64,000 nucleotides of DNA from Thalassotalea sp. Sam97 (GTDB lineage: Bacteria > Pseudomonadota > Gammaproteobacteria > Enterobacterales > Alteromonadaceae): positions 1,240,001-1,304,000 of the forward strand of contig NZ_CP166919.1 of assembly GCF_041379765.1 (NCBI RefSeq), read 5' to 3'. A program made the position numbers and the translations under genes. Within the stretch, counting starts at the first letter, position 1, and every line of letters starts with the position of its first letter. This document shows positions 11,501 through 19,226 of this stretch, piece after piece. Below the pieces are notes generated by a model. The model made no database searches. It saw only the letters and a program-made list of their open reading frames with translations, and had not been told where the DNA came from.

Positions 11501-13835
11501 ATATCCTGTCCTTGACGAACAGGGTAATCCTGTTCAGCTTAATGGCGTTGATGTTACAGAGGTTGTCGCAAAAATCCAGCTACTTGCTGGTGATGTTGCG
11601 GGCGCTGGTATTGTAACGGCTACTACGTCCACTTTTGAGTCAGATAGTATCGCCTTTGAAACCGTTGGTAAGCCACCTGTGACTGTATCAGTGAAGCTCG
11701 TTAAGCCAGGTACTGAAAACACAGCTAATGAAGAAGAAATGCAAACTATTGACCTTACTAATCCTGGTAAGTTGGTGGCAACGGTAACAGGCTTTACTAA
11801 ACCCGTGTTAGTGTCATTCTCTAGCGATATTGGTGAAATTCCTATCCCAACCGCAGTTACATCATTAGTTACTTCAACCGTTGATGGGGTTATCATATCT
11901 GAATACAAAGCGTCCTTAGATATTATTGCAGGTGATACCCTAGGTGCAGGAACTGTAACCGCGAAATTAGTGGACGATGAATCTGGTGAAACGCTTGTTG
12001 TCGTTGGTGCAGTTGATCTAAAAATGGGCTATGCACAGAAACTTGACGAAAATGACGATCCTTATGTTGAAGGTACAGGTCAGGTAGAAGGTAAGACAAT
12101 TTTTATCGAAGCGGCAAAAGTTGATGTCACTAACATATCAGCTGGAGGTACTGCTGTATTTACTGCACAAATTTTTGAAACTGGAGCTGGTGGTGACATT
12201 GAGTACACGGATTCAGACGGTAACGTCGAGATGCTTAAACTCTATGAACAGCCAATCGTAGTTGATTTTACTTCTAGCTGTGTACTTGCAGGGGAAGCGT
12301 CGATAGATTCGCCTGTTACGACTATTCGTGGTGAGGCAAGAGCAACTTATGCGGCACAAGGCTGTGAAGGTCAAGATGTTATAACCGCATCAGCGAGCAC
12401 AGGTGGCATTAACTTATCGGTAAGTCAAATACTAGAAGTTGATTCTCCTGTTCTTGGCAGTATTCAATTTGTCAGTGCAACCCCAGAAAACATTTCGTTG
12501 CAAGGTACTGGCGGTGAAGAAAGCTCAACATTGTTGTTCCAAGTACTGGATGTCAATGGCAATCCTATGGCTGGTGAGACAGTTAACTTTACCTTGAATA
12601 CAGAAGTAGGTGGATTGACAACATCCCCTGCCACAGCAGACACAAATGCTGACGGTTATGTACAGACTATCGTGAATGCAGGAACAATAGCTACCTCTGT
12701 ACGGGTAACAGCAACCGTCGCCAATAGCGGTGTTTTAACTCAATCAAGTAGTTTAACCGTAACAACAGGGATACCTGATCAAGATAGCTTTAGTATTGCA
12801 GCACCTCATTATAACCATGAGTTAATTTATGGTGAAACTGTTACTATTACTGCACGATTGGGTGATGCGTTTAATAACCCTATTCCATTAGGTACAGCGG
12901 TTACGTTTAGATCAGAAGGTGGCCTTGTTGATGGCGAGTGTACTATCGAGGAAGTCGGTGGCAGGAACCCGAGTTCATGTGATGTGACATTTACTATTCA
13001 AGAGCCAATTCCCGCAGATGGCCGTATTACGGTTTTAGCTACGGCTATTGGTAACGAGTCATTCGTTGATTTGGATGGTGACGGTTATTTTGATTCGGGT
13101 GATACGGTAATCGTTGAGGATGACACTGGTACGTACTCAGAGGAAATGAAGGCTTTCCGAGGAGTGAACCCGTATACAGGGCAAGCGGTATCCGATGCAC
13201 CTTATGACTTAGCAGAAGCTTTTGTAGATCATAACGAAGATGGTTGTTTTAATCCCCAGCCATATGAAGATCCAGCTGATACTACCGAATTTGCGCCAAC
13301 CTGTTCAGCACCAGTTAGTGTTGCAGATGAAGAGGGTGCATCTGAGGAGTTCGTAGATTTCAATGGAAGTGGAGTTTATGATTATAACGATGGGAAGTAC
13401 AACGGCGTTTTGTGTAAAGGCAAAAATTGCTCTGAGCAAACGTCGTTAAATATCCGTGACTCTATCGTTATCGTTTTAGGTAGCTCAAAAGCTAGAATTA
13501 CACCTGAGGATCCTGTTGTATATATTACTGGTGATGGGACGGCAGTGGCGACAGTATATGTTTCTGATCTCAAAGGGCAGCCAATGCCTAAAGGAACAGA
13601 AATTCTGTTTAGCTCTACGGTAGGTAGTATAGCATCTACAAACCCCTTGTTTGTGCCAAATGACACGTTAAACTATCAAAAACTGAATCGAGATGGTGAC
13701 CCTTACTCTGTGACCATTAAAGGTGAAAAGTTGTCAGATCCCGCAGTTCCATTGGTAGGCGACTTGATTGTTACAGTTAAATCACCTTCTGGTGATATAA
13801 CTGAAATCAATGCAATTCAAATCGTTATACAATAA
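5523..13835 (+). CDS. Giant Ig-like-repeat (Big_1/invasin-like) surface lipoprotein
   Basis: 2770 residues from the ATG at 5523. That start has an AGGGAGA ribosome binding site and begins a lipoprotein signal (MKQLQRFLQLFLLAML-TAC, lipid Cys19); an in-frame ATG at 5478 lacks both. After a Gly/Ser/Pro linker come about 20 clear Ig-like repeats of roughly 90-110 residues (about 5655-12000). Each carries versions of VVNFSSTLGVFSPASGTALT followed by an AGDVEGAGIVTATL-like strand. Three or four divergent Ig-like modules follow. The last 350 residues hold acidic calcium-loop-like segments (DLDGDGYFDSGD, VDHNEDGCF, VDFNGSGVYDYND) and several Cys. Such proteins act as stalk-like surface structures or adhesins; the role here is unknown. 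Distal repeats form an A-B-C superrepeat. Confidence 0.85.
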   Translation: MKQLQRFLQLFLLAMLTACGGGEPLDGGTNSSGGETPPPPATTTISVSIDKTQISNDSPGIVSAKVETNGSPVEGVVVYFETDLGIFDVESASALTNSEGIATIGLKPTDVSGAGTVTAKLDSGESGTVGFESAGDGLETGGTENPTGERFELTLNISSPQVSANSPQTVTANLASTTNGLIAGAVIQFTADSGFLLPASGTALTDSQGNATIIINADTIAGAGTVTAVVKAPEKAKDTKGEVSFANAGDGSAVAGKQVNLTLSSNQISAASPATVTVTVTNAGNPVANEVVNFSSTLGVFDPSSGTALTNESGVATITLKAGNVEGAGLVTATVLSGEYDSIGFATQGDAQAITGNEVSLSISNTSVNKDANATLTAMVTNNGVAIAGEVVNFSATLGALSPVSGTALTNADGKAIITLTAGTVAGAGVASVTLDNGANATVGFETAGDDIVDSSKNIALSISSTMVSEAAPATVTAVVSDSNGPIAGEVVNFSSSLGVFAPVSGTALTDSKGTATIVLTAGDVEGAGVVTARLTTGELDTLGFATKGDASDVGGKSVAISISNANVTGAGQPAELRATVTDGGAPVAGEVVNFAATLGTLSPASGTALTNSDGVATINLTAGQVAGAGVASATLDNGANAKVGFETDGLEAVAETILTLTFKDNQSLISNDQPATLIVKLENNGQAVAREVITFTTSLGKLNPISGTALTDSNGEAAITLTAGDIAGAGIVTATASTGETDTIGFATAGDEISFVGKLIVIESVIPTSLDGTEYPDEAITAKTPAIVTVKVTDASGVVANEVVNFSSTLGVFSPASGTALTDSTGTATIVLNAGNVEGAGLVSASLVSGERDSKGFATIGDASVTPGKSVRIDTAPFSLTDADSVATVTAIVTDGGKAVFGEVVNFSSTLGNLQPLSGTALTDIDGKATIEISAGDVAGAGVVTATLDNDATARVGFETSGLEEPPVTTINFINPSLVSLSGSDKATFKVEVMHGSAPAKFEVIEFTSTLGNLHPSSGTALTNEQGVASITVSTGDVAGAGLLTAKTLTAEVDTIGFETAGDETPVVTKSIVMDAISADISAVLPATVSVTVEDANGDPLYGEIVDFSSSLGVLSPASGRVLTEESTDASGNPIAVATIQLIAGDVEGAGIVTATLLTGEQDSTTFYTQGNQTVLYEKTARINKPLTQFFSLADNNPVQTVEVQVVDDEGKPLNGELVYFSSSLGKLNPLSGTALTKTVKDKDNNDIDGIATIQISRGYVAGADALTVALDNGYVTRVNFETDGLEVDPVTTINFVTPSFVSLSGAGKVTFEVEVMHGSAPAKFEVVEFTSTLGNLHPTSGTALTNDQGKATIQLSAGDIAGAGLLTAKTLTGEVDTIGFETAGDETPVTTKSIVMDAISADITKGSPATVRVSVADADGNPLVGEIVDFSSTLGVLSPVSGRVLTQQVNVGTDDNPEYKAFATIQLNTGLVEGAGIVTATLLTGEQDSKTFYTKGDADPINDKKVIIKTASFNLDASNPVQTVEVQILDRDDNPLNGEIVNFSSSLGNLNPASGAAITKTLNGVDGIAIIEISGGDIAGAGVLTATLDNGAVARVNFETKGLEPSDVTTINFIKSPSVSLSGATSEEFEVKVMRGNVPAQYEVVTFESTLGNLHPSSGTALTNSDGIAKISVSAGDVVGAGLLTATTSTGEVDTIGFHTAGDEPSAVTKSIVMAAISADITKVSPATVRVSVADADGKPLYGEIVDFSSTLGVLSPASGRVLTEKVEATDDNGLPITDNNGQQVYKAEATILLTAGDVEGAGIVTATLLTGEQDSKTFYTKGDAAEINDKKIIINTASFNLDASNPVQTVEVQVLDRDDNPLDGEIVNFSSSLGKLSPSSGTVMTVNGLASIDISQGAIAGADVLTATLDNGAVARVNFETAGSEVVEKVISIDSIDIGSPDGKIAEDYPATITVSVSDLYGNALEGELVTFTSTLGVFSPESKTALTKKYPVLDEQGNPVQLNGVDVTEVVAKIQLLAGDVAGAGIVTATTSTFESDSIAFETVGKPPVTVSVKLVKPGTENTANEEEMQTIDLTNPGKLVATVTGFTKPVLVSFSSDIGEIPIPTAVTSLVTSTVDGVIISEYKASLDIIAGDTLGAGTVTAKLVDDESGETLVVVGAVDLKMGYAQKLDENDDPYVEGTGQVEGKTIFIEAAKVDVTNISAGGTAVFTAQIFETGAGGDIEYTDSDGNVEMLKLYEQPIVVDFTSSCVLAGEASIDSPVTTIRGEARATYAAQGCEGQDVITASASTGGINLSVSQILEVDSPVLGSIQFVSATPENISLQGTGGEESSTLLFQVLDVNGNPMAGETVNFTLNTEVGGLTTSPATADTNADGYVQTIVNAGTIATSVRVTATVANSGVLTQSSSLTVTTGIPDQDSFSIAAPHYNHELIYGETVTITARLGDAFNNPIPLGTAVTFRSEGGLVDGECTIEEVGGRNPSSCDVTFTIQEPIPADGRITVLATAIGNESFVDLDGDGYFDSGDTVIVEDDTGTYSEEMKAFRGVNPYTGQAVSDAPYDLAEAFVDHNEDGCFNPQPYEDPADTTEFAPTCSAPVSVADEEGASEEFVDFNGSGVYDYNDGKYNGVLCKGKNCSEQTSLNIRDSIVIVLGSSKARITPEDPVVYITGDGTAVATVYVSDLKGQPMPKGTEILFSSTVGSIASTNPLFVPNDTLNYQKLNRDGDPYSVTIKGEKLSDPAVPLVGDLIVTVKSPSGDITEINAIQIVIQ
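7615..11290 (+). repeat. Higher-order triplet of Ig repeats (about 955 bp period)
   Basis: Within the giant lipoprotein gene the Ig repeats fall into three kinds. A has a GNLHPSSGTALT core. B has a GVLSPASGRVLT core. C ends in ARVNFETxGLE. They recur in the order A-B-C four times. The equivalent core 10-mer of A lies at 7615, 8551, 9520 and 10474, giving periods of 936, 969 and 954 bp. About 50 bp around 8508-8560 and 9477-9529 is almost identical, indicating recent duplication or conversion. Confidence 0.85.
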
Positions 13836-13856
13836 CACCCACGTAGCACTTGAATA

Positions 13857-13881
13857 AAAAAGCCTCTTCGGAGGCTTTTTT
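13857..13881 (+). terminator. Rho-independent terminator with UUCG tetraloop
   Basis: Stem AAAAAGCCTC / GAGGCTTTTT closes a c(TTCG)g tetraloop, about 20 nt after the stop of the Ig-repeat gene. Confidence 0.92.
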
Positions 13882-14209
13882 ATTGTTTGTTTATTGAGCG
13901 TAACTACAAAATATGCAATTTTTCCTTTAAAATACCTAGCCTTTATGATTATCATTGCGCCTTGAAATTCGTAAATTAACCTCAATTAATAATGCATTAA
14001 TGCCAGTTATAAAAAAAATAGTGCTTGTCACTGGCAAAGTTTACATATATACCTAATAACATCATTTCGTCATTTATAAAGTGATAAATGCAATATCTAA
14101 CAGGCGTTTACCATCGCGCTTGGGTCGCTTTATTAGGTCAAATTGCATCGATAATAGATAGAGAAACGGGCAGTTAGCACAATATAGCCCCACAGGAACG
14201 TAAAAGCAT
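13882..14209. other. Gene-free AT-rich leader region of topA
   Basis: Between the Ig-gene terminator and topA I see no gene, RNA or repeat that I can support. In E. coli topA has several supercoiling-responsive promoters; specific promoter boxes are not clear here. Confidence 0.5.
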
Positions 14210-16873
14210 ATGGCAAAATCTCTGGTAATTGTTGAATCGCCAGCCAAGGCGAAAACAATTAACAAGTATCTTGGAAAAGACTACATAGTAAAATCTAGTG
14301 TTGGTCATATTCGAGATCTCCCTACATCGGGTGGTAAAAAAGCACCAACCAAGTCGCCAGCTGAAGTACGTAAAATGACGCCCGAACAAAAAGAGCGTTA
14401 TAAACAAAAGCGTGAAAAGACTGCGCTGTTTAATCGTATGGGCATTAACCCGGAAAAAGACTGGCAAGCAACATACGCGGTATTACCTGGCAAAGAAAAA
14501 GTTGTTGAAGACTTAAAGAAACTCGCTGAAAACGCTGACACCGTCTATCTCGCAACCGATTTGGATAGAGAGGGAGAAGCCATCGCGTGGCACCTTAAAG
14601 AGGTGATTGGCGGTGATGACGAACGTTTTCGCCGTGTTGTGTTTAATGAGATCACCAAATCAGCCATCCAAGATGCGTTTAAACACCCGAGTGAATTAAA
14701 CATGAATGGTGTCAACGCCCAACAAGCGCGTCGTTTTCTTGACCGTGTGGTTGGTTTTATGGTCAGTCCATTGTTGTGGAAAAAAGTCGCCCGAGGTTTA
14801 TCGGCAGGACGAGTGCAGTCCGTTGCTGTTAAATTAGTGGTTGAGCGTGAGCGCGAAATCAAAGCCTTTGTACCACAAGAGTATTGGGACATCGATGCCG
14901 AAACGTCGACCAGCTCTGGTGAAGCGTTAACACTGGCGGTTAATAAGCACAATGGTAAAACCTTTAAAGTTGATAACGAAGCTGACGCCATGGCGGCAGT
15001 TGCGGCATTAGAAAAGTCGGCTTATGAAGTCACCAAGCGTGAAGACAAACCGTCGAAAAGCTCACCATCCGCACCATTTATCACCTCGACCTTGCAACAA
15101 GCAGCAAGTACCCGTTTAGGCTTTGGTGTGAAAAAGACCATGATGTTGGCGCAGCGTTTGTATGAAGCTGGTCATATTACCTATATGCGTACTGATTCAA
15201 CCAACTTGAGTAAAGAAGCGGTTGATAGTGCTCGTCAATACATCACCGATAATTTTGGTGCTAACTATTTACCTGAAACAGCTAAATCATATGGTGCCAA
15301 AGCCAATGCACAAGAAGCGCATGAGGCAATTCGTCCATCGGATGTGAAAAAAGAGTCAGGCCTATTAGTTGATATGGAACCTGATGCACGTCGCTTATAT
15401 GATTTGATTTGGCGACAGTTTGTTGCCTGTCAAATGACAGCCGCACGTTATGACTTAACCACACTGACCGTTACTGCGGGCGACTTTGAACTAAAAGCGA
15501 AAGGTAAAGTATTGCGCTTTGACGGTTGGACCAAGGTACATTCACGTTCAACAGGCAAGAGTGCCAGTGACAAAGATGTTAATTTACCAGACTTACAAGT
15601 TGGCGATAGCTTATCTTTGCTTAACGTTGACCCTTCGCAACATTTTACTAAGCCACCAGCTCGTTTTGGTGAGGCATCTTTGGTAAAAGAGCTTGAGAAG
15701 CGCAGTATTGGTCGTCCATCGACTTATGCATCGATCATTTCAACCATTCAAGACCGTGGCTACGTTCGTTTGGAAAACAAGCGTTTTTATGCGGAGAAAA
15801 TGGGCGAGATTGTGACCGACAGCTTGTCTGGCAGTTTTGAGCATCTAATGAATTATGACTTTACCGCCAATATGGAAAGTCAGCTTGACCAAATTGCCGA
15901 TAGCAAAGCGTTCTGGAAAGATGTGTTAAATGAATTCTACCAAGACTTTACTGGCCAACTTGAAAAAGCCGGTAAAGATATGGATGAAGGCGGGATGCAA
16001 CAAAACCTGCCAGTGATCACCAATATCGACTGCCCAGAGTGCGGTCGTAAAATGGGGATCCGTACGGCATCTACCGGTGTGTTTTTAGGTTGCTCGGGTT
16101 ATAGCTTACCGCCAAAAGAGCGTTGTAACAAAACCCTTAACTTAACCCCTGGTGAAGAAGCAATCGCGGTTGGTGCTGAAGATCGAGAAACATCAGCGCT
16201 TATGGCGATGCAACGTTGTGACAAATGTGGCACGGCGATGGATAGCTACCTCATTGATGAAACTCGTAAGTTACATGTTTGTGGTAATAACCCTGTATGT
16301 GATGGCTACAAGCTTGAGAAAGGTGAATTTAAAATTAAGGGCTACGATGGCCCTGTTTTAGAGTGTGACCGCTGTGGCAGCGATATGGAGCTTAAGAACG
16401 GCCGCTTTGGTAAGTACTTTGATTGTACCAATAGCGAATGTAAAAATACCCGTAAGCTTCTGGCTAATGGTGAAGCAGCGCCACCGAAAGAAGATCCCGT
16501 TGACTTACCTGAATTGAAGTGTGAAAAGTCCGATGCCTTCTTTAAGTTACGTGATGGCGCTTCGGGTATTTTCTTAGCGGCAAGTACGTTCCCTAAGTCT
16601 CGAGAAACGCGCGCGCCAAAAGTTGCTGAGTTACATCGTTTTCGCGATCGTATTTCGTCTAAGTTCTACTACTTAGCGGATGCGCCACAAAAAGATGCCG
16701 ATGGTAATGAGTACATTGTTCGTTATTCTCGCAAGAATAAAGAACAGTACATCATGACCGAAAAAGATGGTAAAGCGACCGGCTGGATTGCTAAGTTCAT
16801 TGATGGTAAATGGGTTGAAGAGCAAACCAAAAAGTCTGCAAAAACAACCAAAACAGCTAAGAAGAGCAAATAG
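14210..16873 (+). CDS. topA: DNA topoisomerase I (type IA)
   Basis: 887 residues (E. coli 865). Relaxes negative supercoils by single-strand passage. The N-terminal TOPRIM domain opens with SLVIVESPAKAKTINKYLG and includes DLDREGEAIAWHL. The catalytic tyrosine is Tyr325 in GHITYMRTDSTNLS (Tyr319 in E. coli). Three C-terminal four-cysteine zinc modules start with CPECGRKMG, CDKCGTAMD and CDRCGSDME. A zinc-less ribbon-like domain and a Lys/Thr-rich tail follow. Monocistronic, with its own terminator. Next to cysB, as in many gammaproteobacteria. Confidence 0.98.
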   Translation: MAKSLVIVESPAKAKTINKYLGKDYIVKSSVGHIRDLPTSGGKKAPTKSPAEVRKMTPEQKERYKQKREKTALFNRMGINPEKDWQATYAVLPGKEKVVEDLKKLAENADTVYLATDLDREGEAIAWHLKEVIGGDDERFRRVVFNEITKSAIQDAFKHPSELNMNGVNAQQARRFLDRVVGFMVSPLLWKKVARGLSAGRVQSVAVKLVVEREREIKAFVPQEYWDIDAETSTSSGEALTLAVNKHNGKTFKVDNEADAMAAVAALEKSAYEVTKREDKPSKSSPSAPFITSTLQQAASTRLGFGVKKTMMLAQRLYEAGHITYMRTDSTNLSKEAVDSARQYITDNFGANYLPETAKSYGAKANAQEAHEAIRPSDVKKESGLLVDMEPDARRLYDLIWRQFVACQMTAARYDLTTLTVTAGDFELKAKGKVLRFDGWTKVHSRSTGKSASDKDVNLPDLQVGDSLSLLNVDPSQHFTKPPARFGEASLVKELEKRSIGRPSTYASIISTIQDRGYVRLENKRFYAEKMGEIVTDSLSGSFEHLMNYDFTANMESQLDQIADSKAFWKDVLNEFYQDFTGQLEKAGKDMDEGGMQQNLPVITNIDCPECGRKMGIRTASTGVFLGCSGYSLPPKERCNKTLNLTPGEEAIAVGAEDRETSALMAMQRCDKCGTAMDSYLIDETRKLHVCGNNPVCDGYKLEKGEFKIKGYDGPVLECDRCGSDMELKNGRFGKYFDCTNSECKNTRKLLANGEAAPPKEDPVDLPELKCEKSDAFFKLRDGASGIFLAASTFPKSRETRAPKVAELHRFRDRISSKFYYLADAPQKDADGNEYIVRYSRKNKEQYIMTEKDGKATGWIAKFIDGKWVEEQTKKSAKTTKTAKKSK

Positions 16874-16916
16874 CATCTCGACGCATCGGTAACTTTACCA
16901 AGTTATTAGTTGAAAG

Positions 16917-16946
16917 CCGACATTCAGTTATGAGTGTCGGTTTTTT
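16917..16946 (+). terminator. Rho-independent terminator of topA
   Basis: A 10-bp stem CCGACATTCA / TGAGTGTCGG (one G-T pair), GTTA loop and six T residues, 44 nt after the topA stop. Confidence 0.9.
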
Positions 16947-17127
16947 GCATTTTTATGGGCTAATAAGACGTTATCGTTAATGTCTCTAGAGTTATGTTGT
17001 TTTCTAAAAAGAGTGGTGAGTTCGGTTAAATGACAGATAATTAACACGAATATGCAATAAATCGCTAGATCAATGTACTGGCTTGTTATATAGTTTTTTT
17101 ATAAAAAACAACTTAATTATAACCACT

Positions 17128-18102
17128 ATGAAGCTGCAGCAATTAAGATACATCGTCGAAGTTTTAAATAATAACCTTAATGTTTCTGCTACGGCAGAAA
17201 GCTTGTATACCTCGCAACCAGGTATTTCTAAACAGGTACGGATGTTAGAGGATGAGTTAGGTGTACAAATATTTGGTCGTTCGGGCAAGCATTTGACCCA
17301 TGTAACTCAAGCGGGTCAAGAGATAATCAACATTGCCACTGATATTCTCTCCAAAGTGGAAGGTATAAAAGCCGTATCACGTGAATACACACAACCGGAT
17401 GAAGGTAAACTGCGCATTGCCACCACACATACCCAAGCGCGTTATGCGTTGCCAGAGGTGATCCGCGGTTTTGTTAGTAAATACGATAAAGTGTCATTGC
17501 ATATGTACCAAGGAACGCCAGCACAAATTAGTGATGCGGCGGCAAAAGGTGACGCAGACTTTGCTATTGCCACTGAATCCTTGCACCTCTACAACGATTT
17601 GATCATGTTGCCTTGTTATCACTGGAATCGCAGTATCATTGTCACCAAAGACCATCCACTTGCTAAGGTCGGTAAACTCACCATGGAAGACGTGGCTGCC
17701 TACCCGTTAGTGACCTATGTGTTTGGTTTTACTGGTCGAAGTGTGCTCGATAAAGCGTTTCAACAAGCACAGTTAGAGCCGAAAATCGTATTTACGGCAA
17801 CCGATGCTGATGTCATAAAAACCTACGTACGGTTAGGTGTTGGCATTGGCGTTGTCGCGACGATGGCCATTGACCCTGAGCAAGACAGTGATCTTGTGGT
17901 GCTCGATGCCAGTCACTTGTTTGATGTGAGTACCACTAAAATAGGTTTTCGCCGTGGTACGTTCTTACGCGGTTATATGTTTGATTTTATTGAACGCTTT
18001 GCACCGCATTTAAATCGAGATATTGTCACCAAAGCGATGTTATTGAAAAATAACGAAGAAATAGAAAAGTTATTGATAAATATAGAGTTACCAATTAAGT
18101 AA
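17128..18102 (+). CDS. cysB: CysB, LysR-type master regulator of sulfur assimilation
   Basis: 324 residues from the ATG at 17128, exactly the length of E. coli CysB; a 15-codon upstream extension from a TTG is less likely because MKLQQLRYIVEV is the conserved family N-terminus. The winged helix-turn-helix (about 1-60) includes YTSQPGISKQVRMLE. The effector domain contains the CysB signatures TTHTQARYALP, FAIATESLHLY, YPLVTYVFGFTGRS and FTATDADVIKTYV. The family activates cys genes with N-acetylserine as co-inducer, with sulfide or thiosulfate as anti-inducers. No strong ribosome binding site precedes the ATG. Confidence 0.95.
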   Translation: MKLQQLRYIVEVLNNNLNVSATAESLYTSQPGISKQVRMLEDELGVQIFGRSGKHLTHVTQAGQEIINIATDILSKVEGIKAVSREYTQPDEGKLRIATTHTQARYALPEVIRGFVSKYDKVSLHMYQGTPAQISDAAAKGDADFAIATESLHLYNDLIMLPCYHWNRSIIVTKDHPLAKVGKLTMEDVAAYPLVTYVFGFTGRSVLDKAFQQAQLEPKIVFTATDADVIKTYVRLGVGIGVVATMAIDPEQDSDLVVLDASHLFDVSTTKIGFRRGTFLRGYMFDFIERFAPHLNRDIVTKAMLLKNNEEIEKLLINIELPIK

Positions 18103-18213
18103 TCGGTAAGATATTTTGAGGTAAAAGTTAGGCCTAGCTCGAAGGTAACTATTGTAATATAGAAATTAGATGGTATGGGAAACGTATTGTTCTCCATACC
18201 ATACTAGCTTATC

Positions 18214-18795
18214 TTATCTACCAGAACGATAAACGATGCTAAACATCATGGTTGTTTCATCTGAGTTTTTAATATAGTCAAATGAAGTACTAAAGTTTGA
18301 ACCTAACGCATATTCAATACCTGTAACGATAGAAGTAGTGCCGTCAACGTAGTCTAAGCCAGCTGTTACAGCGGTTCTTTGACCAACTAAATGCTTATAG
18401 TTACTCGCTAGAGCAAAAAATGTCTCATTTTCGTCATAACCAGCCATGCTAACAGCGTAAAGGCGAGCACCAGCTTCAATTTCAACTAGTGATACATCAC
18501 TGATTGAAAATTGCTGGCCGAGCATGGTTGATAGAGTGTAGGTGTCAAGCTCATACCCCATAATGTCTGCAGAAGCTTTCGTGTATCCTGCATTAAGGTA
18601 AAGACCAGAATCCCACTGGCTACTTGCCTTTAAACCCAAACCATTTAAGTCCAGACCGTCTAGATCCATAGACACATAACTGACTTTACTATAGTCGTTA
18701 GTTAATAATTGAGTGGCTTGGCTAGCGTGCTCGTCAGCAAAAGCGCCAAAAGATGAAAGGGTTACGCCTAGAGCTGCGATAATTGATTTTTTCAT
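18214..18795 (-). CDS. Small outer-membrane beta-barrel-like protein, function unknown
   Basis: 193 residues with a classical signal peptide (MKKSIIAALGVTLSSFGAFA, cleavage before DEHAS). The mature part is rich in alternating polar and aromatic residues, as in small eight-strand porin-like barrels (for example SGLYLNAGYTKASADIMGY and RTAVTAGLDYVDGTTS). It ends in SIVYRSGR rather than the usual terminal aromatic residue, so barrel insertion by the standard C-terminal signal is uncertain. The ATG follows ACAGAGATAT. Single gene, converging on cysB. I cannot assign a specific function. Confidence 0.7.
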   Translation of the reverse strand: MKKSIIAALGVTLSSFGAFADEHASQATQLLTNDYSKVSYVSMDLDGLDLNGLGLKASSQWDSGLYLNAGYTKASADIMGYELDTYTLSTMLGQQFSISDVSLVEIEAGARLYAVSMAGYDENETFFALASNYKHLVGQRTAVTAGLDYVDGTTSIVTGIEYALGSNFSTSFDYIKNSDETTMMFSIVYRSGR

Positions 18796-19226
18796 TTTTA
18801 TATCTCTGTTTTTAATTACCTAGAATTAGGTTGGGCGTGAATATACGAATTCAAGCGTTAAATGCAAGTAGATATTTATCGTTTTAACAGAATGGCCACA
18901 TATCGGTTACGCATTATTAACGATTGGTTTTTAAATGAACTGTACCGGGATTGTTAATAAATTATTCCGGTATGTGAAAACAGTTCTAGATTAGTTTTAA
19001 AAAAGAAACTTGGTATGTTTTATTGGGCACTATTTTCTGATTTAGATTCTGATTTAGAAATTTTTTTTAAGTTGTTTGCTTTCAAAACAAGTACAGAGTG
19101 TACAGCCGTCGTTGTCTGATTTGTTTTATAAGGGGACTTTATAAATGGCAATATAACTTGTCGTTATAGTAATTGCTTGTAGACTTTCGTATAATTCGCA
19201 TTACTTTTATTTATCAATCGCATTGT
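18796..19226. other. Divergent promoter region between the barrel gene and gcvA
   Basis: No gene seen. An inverted repeat ACCTA-GAAT-TAGGT lies at 18818-18831 in the leader of the barrel gene and could be an operator. A TATAAT sits at 19190-19195, 31 nt before the gcvA ATG, without a good -35 hexamer, as expected for a regulator-controlled promoter. A short direct repeat TCTGATTTAGA occurs near 19036-19060. Confidence 0.45.

Noticed and set aside
6083..11908. Several long minus-strand ORFs inside the Ig-repeat gene
   Set aside because: They are low-complexity Pro/Ala/Ser/Val shadows of the repeated coding strand, broken at irregular points, without start signals.
5655..12000. Regularly spaced repeats considered as a CRISPR array
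   Set aside because: Repeats are long, degenerate, in frame and encode Ig-like modules. There are no short identical repeats with unique spacers, and no cas genes in the window.
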